The translations under genes and the position numbers were made by a program. From Korobacter sp963758505 (GTDB lineage Bacteria; Acidobacteriota; Terriglobia; Terriglobales; Acidobacteriaceae): a DNA stretch of 64,000 bases. The notes under the pieces are model-generated. The model was not told where the DNA came from and searched no databases. It saw nothing but the letters and a program-made list of their open reading frames with translations. Below, piece after piece: positions 37,667-46,055 of this stretch. The stretch lies in the NCBI GenBank assembly GCA_963758505.1, contig CAVWVJ010000001.1, forward strand, positions 1,178,001 through 1,242,000, in the 5' to 3' direction. How positions within the stretch are numbered: the stretch's first letter is position 1; each line of letters starts with the position of its first letter.

Positions 37667-38542
37667 ATGGAACACGCACTCGACTTATGCATCGTAGGCC
37701 CCGGACGACTGGGGAGCGCGCTGGCGACCCAGTTGCAGCGCACCTACGATTGCGTGGATACGATCGTCGCGCGGCACTCGAGCATTGCGCGCGCCATAGC
37801 GCTGGCCGAGAAGGTCGATGCGGTCGCGAAGGAGCTCGACTCCGCCGAGTTCGATCAGACGGTAACCTGGCTGTGCATTCCGGACGCGGCGCTGGCGCCC
37901 GTCGCCCGCATCCTGGCGCAACGCCGCGAGTGGCGCGGGAAAATCGTCTTTCACTCCAGTGGCGCGCTGAGCAGCGACGAACTGCAGCCGCTGCGCGAGA
38001 AAGGCGCCGCGGTCGCCTCCGTCCATCCCATGATGACGTTCGCCTCGGAGACTACAACTCAGCTTGCCGGGGTGGTATTCGCGCTCGAAGGGGATCACAA
38101 GGCGGTGGAAACCGCGCGCCGGCTGGTCAGCGCGCTGCATGGCACTGAATTTGTCATTGCCCGGGAAAACAAGGTTCTTTATCACGCTTTCGGAACCTTT
38201 CTCGCGCCGCTGCTGCTTACGACGCTGGCCACGGCGGAGCACATTGGAACGCAGGCAGGCGTGCCTTCGAAGATGATTCGCGCCGCCATGCAGCGCATCG
38301 TCAGCCAGACCGTCGATAACTATTTCAAGCTCGGCGCCGAGGGTTCCTTTACCGGTCCGTTTGTGCGGGGCGATGTCGATGTGGTGAGGAAGCACCTGAA
38401 GGCGCTCGACGATACGCAGCGCGAAGCCTACGTCGGGCTGGTCAAAGCCGCCTTGCAGTATCTGCCGGTTGGCAAAGCGGATGAGATCCGCGCAGCGATC
38501 GGCGAGCCGATGGCTCAAACCGCGCGCACGGGTACGGAGTAG
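37667..38542 (+). CDS. Rossmann-like and DUF2520 domain protein
   Basis: A 291-residue protein related to pyrroline-5-carboxylate reductase and 6-phosphogluconate dehydrogenase. N-terminal dinucleotide loop CIVGPGRLGSALATQL (8-23), then GKIVFHSSGALSSDEL and SVHPMMTF, and an all-helical DUF2520 half (about 130-275; VLYHAFGTFLAPLLLTTLATAE). Substrate unknown. Convergent with ribA, with a 2-base gap. Confidence 0.85.
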   Translation: MEHALDLCIVGPGRLGSALATQLQRTYDCVDTIVARHSSIARAIALAEKVDAVAKELDSAEFDQTVTWLCIPDAALAPVARILAQRREWRGKIVFHSSGALSSDELQPLREKGAAVASVHPMMTFASETTTQLAGVVFALEGDHKAVETARRLVSALHGTEFVIARENKVLYHAFGTFLAPLLLTTLATAEHIGTQAGVPSKMIRAAMQRIVSQTVDNYFKLGAEGSFTGPFVRGDVDVVRKHLKALDDTQREAYVGLVKAALQYLPVGKADEIRAAIGEPMAQTARTGTE

Positions 38543-38544
38543 CT

Positions 38545-39222
38545 TTACCCGAAGATGTGTCCCATCTTTTCCTTCTTGGTTTTCAGGTACGCTTCCGACG
38601 TCGGATAGGCTTCCACTTCCGCGGAGACGCGTTCCACCACTTCAATCCCCGCGTCTTCTACCGCCTTCACCTTTTCCGGGTTATTGGAGAGCAATCGCAG
38701 GCGCTGGATTCCGAGCGCCTTCAGGATCTCGACCGGAAGCGAGTATTGCCGGTAATCCGCCTTCAGGCCCAGTTGCTCGTTGGCTTCGACCGTGTCGAGT
38801 CCCTTGTCCTGTAATTCGTAGGCCTGGAGTTTCGCCATCAGTCCGATGCCGCGGCCTTCCTGCTCTTCGTAAATGAGCACGCCGCGTCCTGCCTCGGAGA
38901 TCATCTGCAGCGCAAGCTCGAGCTGTTGCCGGCAGTCGCAGCGCTGCGACCCGAAGACGTCGCCGGTCAGGCACTGCGAATGAATACGGACGAGGGGAGG
39001 CGCCGAGTGAATGTCTCCCATGACCAGTGCCACCGCGCTCTCCTTGCGGCGCTCGATCACTCCCTTACGGGCCAGTTCATCTTTCGCAGCCACGGGTTCG
39101 GGGAGTTCTTCGAAGCAGCCTTCGAAGCCGTAGATACGAAAACGTCCCCAGCGGGTAGGGAAGTCCGCCTCGGCGACCTTGGTGATGTGCGATTGCGTCA
39201 CAAGCAAATTATAAGCTTCCAT
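38545..39222 (-). CDS. ribA: GTP cyclohydrolase II
   Basis: A 225-residue stand-alone enzyme that starts riboflavin synthesis from GTP. Zinc ligands Cys84, Cys95, Cys97 (HSQCLTGDVFGSQRCDCRQQL), catalytic loop YEEQEGRGIGL, and NEQLGLKADYRQY. The 44 N-terminal residues precede the core. It is not fused to RibB. Final residues GHIFG are close to those of many RibA-like proteins. Confidence 0.94.
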   Translation of the reverse strand: MEAYNLLVTQSHITKVAEADFPTRWGRFRIYGFEGCFEELPEPVAAKDELARKGVIERRKESAVALVMGDIHSAPPLVRIHSQCLTGDVFGSQRCDCRQQLELALQMISEAGRGVLIYEEQEGRGIGLMAKLQAYELQDKGLDTVEANEQLGLKADYRQYSLPVEILKALGIQRLRLLSNNPEKVKAVEDAGIEVVERVSAEVEAYPTSEAYLKTKKEKMGHIFG

Positions 39223-39317
39223 TCTGGATTTCCCGCGTGACGCGCCTCACAGGACGGGACCTCACGCTAAGAGATGGATGCTGGAGCGCGCGAAACGACG
39301 CAAACCGTCGCGCGGAG

Positions 39318-39347
39318 TTGGCGGAAAAAACACGGGCTTGTTACAAT
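39318..39347 (+). promoter_or_regulatory. Promoter of tRNA-Ala
   Basis: TTGGCG (39318-39323), 18 bases, TACAAT (39342-39347), about 40 bases ahead of the mature tRNA. Confidence 0.5.
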
Positions 39348-39386
39348 CCAAACACCGGTGTGCGCAAGCCCATCGCGCCTCGAAGT

Positions 39387-39462
39387 GGGGCTATAGCTCA
39401 GTTGGGAGAGCGCTGCAATCGCACTGCAGAGGTCGTGAGTTCGACTCTCACTAGCTCCACCA
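39387..39462 (+). tRNA. tRNA-Ala (anticodon CGC)
   Basis: Full cloverleaf of 76 bases including encoded CCA. Acceptor GGGGCTA pairs with TAGCTCC (one G-T). D arm AGCTCAGTTGGGAGAGC. Anticodon stem CTGCA/TGCAG with loop ATCGCAC, so anticodon CGC reading GCG. T arm GTGAGTTCGACTCTCAC. The 3' 24 bases are part of a direct repeat copied at 41259, so it is the target of an integrated element. Confidence 0.93.
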
Positions 39463-39467
39463 AGCAA
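39439..39467 (+). other. attL-like direct repeat inside tRNA-Ala
   Basis: A 29-base sequence (starts gttcgactctcactagc, ends ccaagcaa) covering the 3' end of tRNA-Ala. It is repeated without mismatch at 41259-41287. Together they bound a 1.8-kb segment with an integrase remnant. Confidence 0.85.
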
Positions 39468-39539
39468 ATACCCGCATAAACACTGCCTGATTACATTCGT
39501 ACCGTTGAATTGTGCTAATTTTGTGCTACCGTGCCCTCC

Positions 39540-40100
39540 ATGAGCACGGCTCCCGTCATTACGATCTTTGTCCGGCACGCGGCGGACTGCAAATACGCCG
39601 GAGATGAGTTTTCCAAGCGTTGCCGATGCCGCAAGCACCTCCGATGGTCGCAGAACGGCAAGCAACACCGGCGCAAGGCCAATACGCGCTCATGGGAAGA
39701 GGCCGAAGAGGTAAAGCGCGAGCTGACGGACCAGCTTTCCGGCAAGCTACCCGAGCGGACGCCGGAAGACGCGGCCAAGAGCTTGCAAGATGCCCTGGAC
39801 CTCTTCACGAAGGACCGGAAGGCGGCGGGCGTAACGGCGGGCACGCTCTCCAGGTACAAGAATGAACGTGAAGCTCGCGGAGATGCTGAAAGACGCCGGG
39901 ATGTCGCGCTCCAAGGAATGGGTGCGGCAACGCAAGTACGAGCTAATGGAAGACGAAGGCGGCAAGCAATGACCGGCCACAACCCAATCACACCATCTAT
40001 CTCTCCCGTTAGGGAGATAGTGGTGGGTGTGGGTGACGGAAAGATGGCAACTAATTCAATCTCTATAGGAGTTGCTGCCGTCCAAGCGGAGATGCGCTAA
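39540..40100 (+). pseudogene. Truncated tyrosine recombinase (integrase)
   Basis: The first 105 residues match the N-terminus of acidobacterial site-specific integrases: TIFVRHAADCKYAGDEFSKRC, RCRKHLRWSQNGKQHRRKANTRSWEEAEE, then an SAM-like arm domain start (LQDALDLFTKDRKAAGVTAGTLSRYKNE). After that the frame reads low-complexity Arg-rich sequence and no catalytic domain (R..HxxR..Y) follows. So only the DNA-arm part is left. It reads away from the tRNA immediately inside attL, as expected for an element that integrates in a tRNA gene. Confidence 0.8.
39862..39972 (+). CDS. Possible small protein in the element
   Basis: A 36-codon frame, MNVKLAEMLKDAGMSRSKEWVRQ.. ending EDEGGKQ, overlaps the integrase remnant in the +1 frame, with CAGG 7 bases ahead. 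The amphipathic composition looks protein-like and may be the start of another element gene that was joined to the integrase by a deletion. Weak evidence. Confidence 0.3.
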   Translation: MNVKLAEMLKDAGMSRSKEWVRQRKYELMEDEGGKQ

Positions 40101-40207
40101 AGCCTTTGGAACAGTGTAATTACATATTCGATCATTTTTCGTTTATGTAAATTTGAGTGCTGTGGAGGGCTTCTCAAGACCACTGTTCAAGATTTTGACC
40201 GCCCTCG

Positions 40208-41074
40208 CTAGTGAATCAAAACGTCGGCTCTGTGCTTATTTAGAAACGCTCTTACTTCAGACACAGAAATGGCCTCCCCAATCATCACCTGGGTAGTCTT
40301 GTAAAACTGTTCAAGTATTTTTGCCGTGACCTGGGATTCCATAAGATTCTGAGTTCTTCCGTGTTCGTCAGTGAAGGTGTATCCGCCGAAACCAATGTTT
40401 GGATGAGCAAGCACGTTGATCCCCTCTTCGACGTAAGGCGGATACAAGCGAAATTTTGCGACAACCACGCCGATAACTTTATTGTCGGTGGAACGAAATA
40501 ATGGTCCGCCGGAGTTGCCGGGGTTGAACGCGCCATTCACCACGATGTGCTTGACCTCTTGCCCGTTTGCTCCGTCCTTAACATATCCGGCCACATATCC
40601 GACACTCAACAGAGGAGCGGGGCCATTATAGGTGAGCGGAAACCCCCACGTACTCACTGTCGTTCCAATCGCAGGGTCCGTATCTGGCGCGAGTTCGAGT
40701 CCTTCACTGAAGTGTTTGGTTGGGCGGAGTACTGCCAAATCTACTCGCGCGTCCGTCGCCATCTTGTCGAAACCAAACTCGCTTTGTCCGAACGGGTCGG
40801 CTTTCATCTCTTGAGCTGAACACCCTTCGACAACGTGGTTGTTTGTTACGACAAGGCCCTCGCGTAATATGAAGCCAGTACCTTTCATGTTGCTGTTCGG
40901 GCAATAGAGCAGGACAACAGACTTAATCGCGGTTCGTTGGGTAGGCCCCGCCGCATCCAATGTCCACTGGACCGCTGTCGGGACCGCCTGCGGGTCCTCT
41001 GGTTTTTGAGCCACACCCCAAAGTGTGAGAACCAAGCTTGCAAACGAAGCTACCGCGATACGAGCTATAGTCAT
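40208..41074 (-). CDS. Secreted trypsin-like serine protease, element cargo
   Basis: A 288-residue protein with a signal peptide (MTIARIAVASFASLVLTLWGVAQ) and an S1 fold: His80 (VVTNNHVV), Asp112 (RVDLAVLR), Ser188 (FNPGNSGGPLF). There is no PDZ domain, unlike the HtrA at 18614. GC and codon choice are lower and more mixed than in neighbours, fitting acquisition with the tRNA element. Cys58 and Cys85 could pair. Target unknown; a defence or stress role is only a guess. Confidence 0.8.
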   Translation of the reverse strand: MTIARIAVASFASLVLTLWGVAQKPEDPQAVPTAVQWTLDAAGPTQRTAIKSVVLLYCPNSNMKGTGFILREGLVVTNNHVVEGCSAQEMKADPFGQSEFGFDKMATDARVDLAVLRPTKHFSEGLELAPDTDPAIGTTVSTWGFPLTYNGPAPLLSVGYVAGYVKDGANGQEVKHIVVNGAFNPGNSGGPLFRSTDNKVIGVVVAKFRLYPPYVEEGINVLAHPNIGFGGYTFTDEHGRTQNLMESQVTAKILEQFYKTTQVMIGEAISVSEVRAFLNKHRADVLIH

Positions 41075-41258
41075 CGGATTATTGAAGCCTCTGACTAATA
41101 GAACGCTCTGGGTCTATTCACTTGCAAGAGATTTCTAAGGGCGGCGTGCCGAAGGGAAATTGTGCTAATTTGTGCTAGCGACCCGGCTAGCCTGGACAGC
41201 GTGGACAGCTAGGACACTGAAAACAAAGCATCTCGTTGATTCTAAAAAGCCGTTGATT

Positions 41259-41287
41259 GTTCGACTCTCACTAGCTCCACCAAGCAA
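41259..41287 (+). other. attR-like direct repeat
   Basis: Exact second copy of the 29-base tRNA-Ala 3' sequence at 39439. It no longer forms part of a tRNA, so it is the far end of the element. Confidence 0.85.
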
Positions 41288-41364
41288 CTTCGATCTGTGC
41301 CGTGAGGCATCTACTCTAGCTCATCGCTGTTTATCCATGCTTGCATGGTGGCGTTCTGCATGGT

Positions 41365-43686
41365 TCAGCTGCTTTTGTCGGCGGCGGGGAACAGGTCAAA
41401 CACGTAATCGTGCGCCGCGAGCGCAGCCTTCGGCATGGTTCCGGCGTTGACGCGCGACGCCAGTTCCTCGCGCGAGAGGTCGAAGATCGCATCCAGGATC
41501 TGCGCCCGCTCCTGCTCTCCGGCTGCTCCCATCACAAACAGGACGCGCGCGCTGTGCTGGATGTACCGCGGCGAAAGCAACTGCCGCTTCAGCAGTTCCA
41601 TGATGACGCCGGCCTTGGAGCGGTCGAACCGTCCTGGATCGCCGCGACGATCGAGCTCGCGGAAAAACTCCGCCGTCCACTCGTTGTGGTAGGCCCATAC
41701 TTTGTCGAACAGTTCGGAGGTAAAGCGCGTCCCGGCCTTCACCGGTTCCGCATCCTTCGCCAGCACCACGCCGTCTTCCGTAAGCGTTGCTCTCTTCAGG
41801 TGGCCGTCCTTGGTGATAGCGGCCTGGTGATGAGCCAGCGTCCACAGCCACGACAGGTCGATGCGGTAGGTTGCCAGATCGTTCATGAAACGCAGATTCA
41901 GCTCGTAGTCGTCGATGGCGGCGGCAAAATTGCCGTTGAGGATCTGGAATCCATAGTTCGCAGCCATGTAGAAGGCATGCTGGATGTGCTCGATGGTTAC
42001 ATCGCCCTTCGGCACCGCGTAGATGCTCTCCCACAGCGCAGGCGAGAGCAGCTTCTCGGGCGCATCGAGGGACTCGCGGGCGATGACCCGCGGCGTGATC
42101 TTTCCCTTGGCGTCGATCAGTCCCCGCGACTGAAACAGCTTGCGCTCCGCATCGGCCAGCCCGCTGTGCACCGTCGGCACCGGCTTTCCGTGGACGTCGA
42201 CGGTCTCCTGCGGGGCGTCGAGCATGGCCTGCAACTCGGCGAGCGAGGCGCGCAGCGGCGTGTTTCCGGCCTCGACATAGGCCTGCTCGGGGCTTGCTAC
42301 CCAGCTCTGCCGGTAGGTGTCATAAAGTTTGCCTTTGACCTTGCCGGCAAGCATCGCTTCCAGCGTGGGCTGTTCCCCGGCTCCATTCACGTTCTCGGAG
42401 ACGAACATAAGGCCCAGCAAGCGCTCGCGCAGCTTGTCGATGGCCATGGCTCGCAATGCGAGCTGGTTGTAGCGCGAACGTCCGTAGGTGTCGCTAGGCT
42501 GGTAGATCATCACGGCGGCCATGCCGCCGATCGGCGCGCCCTGGGTCATCTCGCCGTGTTTCATGCCCGCCATCATCATCAGGAGGGCGTTGTACTGCTG
42601 ATAGGCAATCATGTTGGGCGCTGCCATTCCAATCGTCTGCGGGTCCGGGAAGACGCCATGGGGATCGTCTTTCCACATCTCGATCAGGCTGCCGAGATAG
42701 TCCCAGCGGCCGACGTTGGTTCCCAGCAAGCGGCGGCGCAACACCCAGGCGATGGCAGGCAGGTAGCGCCCGCCGTTTCCTTCTTCGTACAGCATCTTGA
42801 TCTTGATCGTGCCTGCGGGAATGCCGATCAAGCTTTCCAGACGAGCAAAAAGCTTCTCGACGATCAGGGCTTCCCGGGGCGTCTGCAGCTTGGGGATGTA
42901 GAAATAGGTTCCAGTCCCGGCTTTCTTCAGCGACTCGTAATTGTTCAGCGTCCAGAGGACCGCGATCACCACCAGTCCGGGAGCGGGCTGGCCATCCACC
43001 TGGACGTGGTCATAGCGGATATGAATGCTCGGCGGACGGACGAATCGCTTGGGCCACTTCGCCGGGGCAGGGTTGATTCTGTAAGAACGCGTCTTGTTCT
43101 TCTTCACCACTTCATACGGTTTCCCGTTCCAACGTCCTTCGAGAATTTCCTTTGCATTCTGCAGGGCGCCAAACACGCCCACCGGCTGCGTGGAAGGCGT
43201 GCCATCCGGGCGGAAGTGCGGCGGAGAGGCGTCTTCGAAGTCCGGCATATTCATCGGCGCCTGGCTGTTCAGCGCGTTGAAGGCCATGTCCAGCGGATAC
43301 CACGGCCCGGTCAGCTCCAGCCCCGGATTGTCGAGAGGATGCGCATCGGGAGGAATGGGCACCTCGTCGTTCAGGCGCCAGCGCAACGGACTTTCTTTTC
43401 CCAGAAAATTGTCGATCAGACCCTGCACGATGTCGCGGAAGCTCCAGGAGGCCCCGCTGACCGGATCCTCAAACATCTCCTCCCACTTCGGCCAGCCATA
43501 CTTTTCCCGCACCGGGGCAGGCGATTGCAGGATCGCGCGCCGCGCCGATAACGCCGCCGCGATCGACGGGTTCAACTCGCGGGTCAGCGAAGCGATCGTC
43601 TCCTCGACGTCAAGATTGCGCCCGCCCAGGTTCTTGGCGCCAAAAAGTTCCGGGAAACGCTGCAGGATGTCCTCGCGAATGATCAC
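41365..43686 (-). CDS. Malate synthase-like protein, long and divergent
   Basis: I start at GTG 43686, since AGAGGAG lies 5-6 bases ahead; ATG 43713 is upstream of that site. The protein has 773 residues. Malate synthase marks are clear in the middle: PDFEDASPPHF (148-158), YFYIPKLQTPREA, SLIGIPAGTIKIKMLYEE (285-302), GTNVGRWDYLGS (322-333) and GAPIGGMAA (383-391). Malate synthase A has about 530 residues and G about 723. The D-G-x-W-V-x-H-P element with the catalytic Asp is not seen intact; nearest is SWVASP (461-466). Either a divergent malate synthase or a paralogue with another acyl-CoA/aldehyde reaction. No aceA nearby. Confidence 0.7.
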   Translation of the reverse strand: MIIREDILQRFPELFGAKNLGGRNLDVEETIASLTRELNPSIAAALSARRAILQSPAPVREKYGWPKWEEMFEDPVSGASWSFRDIVQGLIDNFLGKESPLRWRLNDEVPIPPDAHPLDNPGLELTGPWYPLDMAFNALNSQAPMNMPDFEDASPPHFRPDGTPSTQPVGVFGALQNAKEILEGRWNGKPYEVVKKNKTRSYRINPAPAKWPKRFVRPPSIHIRYDHVQVDGQPAPGLVVIAVLWTLNNYESLKKAGTGTYFYIPKLQTPREALIVEKLFARLESLIGIPAGTIKIKMLYEEGNGGRYLPAIAWVLRRRLLGTNVGRWDYLGSLIEMWKDDPHGVFPDPQTIGMAAPNMIAYQQYNALLMMMAGMKHGEMTQGAPIGGMAAVMIYQPSDTYGRSRYNQLALRAMAIDKLRERLLGLMFVSENVNGAGEQPTLEAMLAGKVKGKLYDTYRQSWVASPEQAYVEAGNTPLRASLAELQAMLDAPQETVDVHGKPVPTVHSGLADAERKLFQSRGLIDAKGKITPRVIARESLDAPEKLLSPALWESIYAVPKGDVTIEHIQHAFYMAANYGFQILNGNFAAAIDDYELNLRFMNDLATYRIDLSWLWTLAHHQAAITKDGHLKRATLTEDGVVLAKDAEPVKAGTRFTSELFDKVWAYHNEWTAEFFRELDRRGDPGRFDRSKAGVIMELLKRQLLSPRYIQHSARVLFVMGAAGEQERAQILDAIFDLSREELASRVNAGTMPKAALAAHDYVFDLFPAADKSS

Positions 43687-44077
43687 AACTACTCCTCTCG
43701 ACTCAACTGCCATGCAGGCATAGCTATCCTAGAAATACCATTCGCCGCGGCCATCCCAAAGCCATTCCCTTGCAAAGATTGCGTGGGCATCCCACATCCG
43801 TAAAACATATCCGGAGTAGCGGAACAGGCGCAGAGATGCCTCAGAACGTTCGGGTATGCAAGTCACTGACAGGAAGCTGCGTGAATACTGCGTAAAAAGG
43901 TGCGATGAATCGCCGTTCAGGCGCATTTCAGGGTGTATTTGCACAACAAAAATTTCAGTGACTCTCGTCCTCGATTGATTCGGCACGGCCCCCGGTATAT
44001 TCTCCTGCGCGGGTAGTAAGCAGCTCTATAGCTCTTGTTTACCCAATCGAAACACTTCGTTCAGTACGCTATCTTTC
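43687..44077. other. Intergenic stretch without a supported gene
   Basis: About 390 bases. A minus-strand frame of 85 codons at 43729-43986 has no protein-like features or ribosome site. A possible -10 TATATT at 43996 with TTGATT 15 bases ahead may serve the next gene. Confidence 0.4.
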
Positions 44078-44620
44078 ATGACATACGTAAATACGCCGTT
44101 GTGGCTCTCGATAGCGGCGGCTCTGGCCTGCTTCGTTGTTGGTGTAGCGCTCGGACTCTGGTTCCGGGCGAAACAGGCTCGCCGCTTACAGGCGCTGGAT
44201 GCGCAAAACCTCGAAACTCGTCCGCGCGAACGGCAGGTGGAACTGCAGCGGGCCATGTTGCTCGTCCTGCAGGACATCGCCTCCGAATGCGTGCATCACG
44301 ACATCGCGGTCACGAACGCCCTGGCGGCCCAGTTCCTGGGCAGGGAACCGGGCGCGAAAGCGGTCGTGATGGACATGAAGTACATCAACGAAACCTCCGC
44401 GATTAACACCCGCATCTCCAAACTGCGGGATAAGATCGCCGACCCCTCGGTGCGGCGGCTGGCCGACGAGTTGACCCAGCAAAGCAGAAACACCTTGCGG
44501 TGCAACTCGGTGGCCGAGGCAAAAGCAGTCCTGAAAGAGATTGCCGTTGCTTACGATCTGCTGAATCAAACCATCGCACGCTCGCTGCAATCGCTGGACC
44601 GGCACGAAGTGGCTTCGTAG
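44078..44620 (+). CDS. Membrane-anchored protein of unknown function
   Basis: A 180-residue protein with one N-terminal membrane helix (LWLSIAAALACFVVGVALGLWF) and a soluble helical part rich in charged residues (NTRISKLRDKIADPSVRRLADELTQQSRN). No known domain is recognised. No convincing ribosome site. It has neighbours only on distant transcripts. Confidence 0.55.
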   Translation: MTYVNTPLWLSIAAALACFVVGVALGLWFRAKQARRLQALDAQNLETRPRERQVELQRAMLLVLQDIASECVHHDIAVTNALAAQFLGREPGAKAVVMDMKYINETSAINTRISKLRDKIADPSVRRLADELTQQSRNTLRCNSVAEAKAVLKEIAVAYDLLNQTIARSLQSLDRHEVAS

Positions 44621-44838
44621 CCGGGCATTCCTGCGCCCTTCCGCAAAAAAGAAAAGCCCCGCTTGGGGTGGGACGTCGGCACGGCGCGTATTCCCCTGAA
44701 ATCGCGAAGAGCAGGTGCACGTCCTCCAACGCCTTTGACCGCGTCAGGACGAGTCACGGATATTCCCCAGTTGCGGCGTATTTCGGGGGGACACAAGTCT
44801 TGAGCTCACAATGTGTCGTGCAACGATTACGGGCCACC

Positions 44839-44866
44839 TTGATCGAACTGTGGACGCGAGTATATT
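44839..44866 (+). promoter_or_regulatory. Promoter upstream of the BON-domain gene
   Basis: TTGATC (44839-44844), 16 bases, TATATT (44861-44866). About 120 bases to the start codon, leaving room for an untranslated leader. Confidence 0.45.
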
Positions 44867-44986
44867 GCTCGATGCTTGGAAACATTTGACCGCGTAACGT
44901 GTTGGTACGACTGAGAAGGTTGGAGAGGGCAGGTTTCCGCCTGCCGCCGGCATCCAGCGTCTTAATCTCCTCCAGGCAGGTACACG

Positions 44987-45370
44987 ATGCACAAACCAGC
45001 GCTCCTTGGATGTGCCGTTTTTCTTACCGGCGTTTTGTTCGCGCAGCAGCCTTCGCCGATGGCAAAAGCGGGAGAGTCCGGAAAAAACTATCGCTCGCCC
45101 GATGGAAACGCACTGTCCAAGAACTCCAGCGATGAGGACCTCACCCGCGCCTTGAACGAGAGTTTCAGCAATGATCCCGAGTTTGGGGGCGTGCAGATTT
45201 TCGTGAAGCACCACAAGGCGACGCTCTCCGGGACTGTCGACACCAAAGAAGCGAAGAATCGCGCCGAGAAAATCGCGGGAGACACGGAAGGCATCCGCTA
45301 CGTGCACAACCGGCTGAAACTTGCCGGCGCTCATCCGCGGAATTCTTCCACGATGAGTGCAGCGCACTAG
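44987..45370 (+). CDS. Exported BON-domain protein
   Basis: A 127-residue protein with a signal peptide (MHKPALLGCAVFLTGVLFAQQ). Residues about 48-112 form a BON domain: LTRALNESFSNDPEFGGVQIFVKHHKATLSGTVDTKEAKNRAEKIAGDTEGIRYVHNRL. BON domains are periplasmic and bind membranes or other envelope parts (as in OsmY). Function here is unknown. Confidence 0.82.
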   Translation: MHKPALLGCAVFLTGVLFAQQPSPMAKAGESGKNYRSPDGNALSKNSSDEDLTRALNESFSNDPEFGGVQIFVKHHKATLSGTVDTKEAKNRAEKIAGDTEGIRYVHNRLKLAGAHPRNSSTMSAAH

Positions 45371-45404
45371 CCAAAAGCGGAACAGTTGAAGCGATAAGGT
45401 GTGC

Positions 45405-45836
45405 TTACAATCTTGGTGGCTTACCCGATGGCGGCGTAGTCTGCGCGGCACGCAGCAGAAACCTGGCAAGATCCGGGCATCCGATGCGATGCGCGACCCC
45501 TGCTTCGTCGATCACGAGAACCTTCTCGTCATGCCCGGGCACGATAGAACCCTGCGCAGTCGTTTCCTTGGGTGAGCGGGCGGGCCGGTAATAGGTCATT
45601 TCGACGCCAAGCGCGTCCATCGCGACCCGCAGGGAAGGGAAGATCAGTCCTTGCTGGTAAACCTCCAGCCGGTCGTCGTGAACTTGCAATTCGAGTAGAG
45701 CACCACCGCCGTCGTTATGCTTCCGGACTGCTTCGTGGATCGCGCTGGACAGGTTGGTAAAAGCGGCGCGGGCCCGGGCACGCTGAATAGCTTGCTGTGG
45801 CGGCAACGCTTCCAACGGGACCCCCGGGTCTGGCAT
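45405..45836 (-). CDS. Conserved-looking protein of unknown function
   Basis: A 143-residue frame with sensible amphipathic pattern (AFTNLSSAIHEAVRKHNDGGGALLELQVHDDRLEVYQQGLIF; KVLVIDEAGVAHRIGCPDLARFLLRA). No motif recognised and no strong ribosome site: GGAGG is 16 bases ahead of ATG. Real but unnamed is my best guess. Confidence 0.5.
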   Translation of the reverse strand: MPDPGVPLEALPPQQAIQRARARAAFTNLSSAIHEAVRKHNDGGGALLELQVHDDRLEVYQQGLIFPSLRVAMDALGVEMTYYRPARSPKETTAQGSIVPGHDEKVLVIDEAGVAHRIGCPDLARFLLRAAQTTPPSGKPPRL

Positions 45837-46018
45837 CGCAAAGTTGGATGCACCCTCCGCTCTCCGGTTGCTTGTCTAAACCGAAGTAACGTTGGTGAGG
45901 CAGGAACCGCATCGCGCTCCGAGTGCGGACGATCTATCTGTGTCACTGCGACGGATCACCGAAGAGTCGGCGATGTATTGCCGGGCTGGACGCGAGAATG
46001 GAATTCCTCTCCCACGCA

Positions 46019-46048
46019 TTGGTGAACCGCGAAGCGCGCAGGTATACT
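46019..46048 (+). promoter_or_regulatory. Promoter giving a near-leaderless dapD mRNA
   Basis: TTGGTG (46019-46024), 18 bases, TATACT (46043-46048). The dapD ATG follows 7 bases after the -10, where transcription would start; there is no ribosome site in between. Confidence 0.5.
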
Positions 46049-46055
46049 CGCGGCG

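Noticed and set aside
43729..43986. 85-codon minus-strand frame
   Set aside because: No protein-like pattern, no ribosome site, no neighbours in phase.
44641..44670. Terminator on the minus strand (cccc-aagc-gggg then T-rich)
   Set aside because: The stem is only 4-5 bases and no minus-strand gene ends there.
44734..44895. Direct repeat tttgaccgcgt at 44734 and 44885
   Set aside because: Eleven bases only, with no symmetry or other feature; likely chance.
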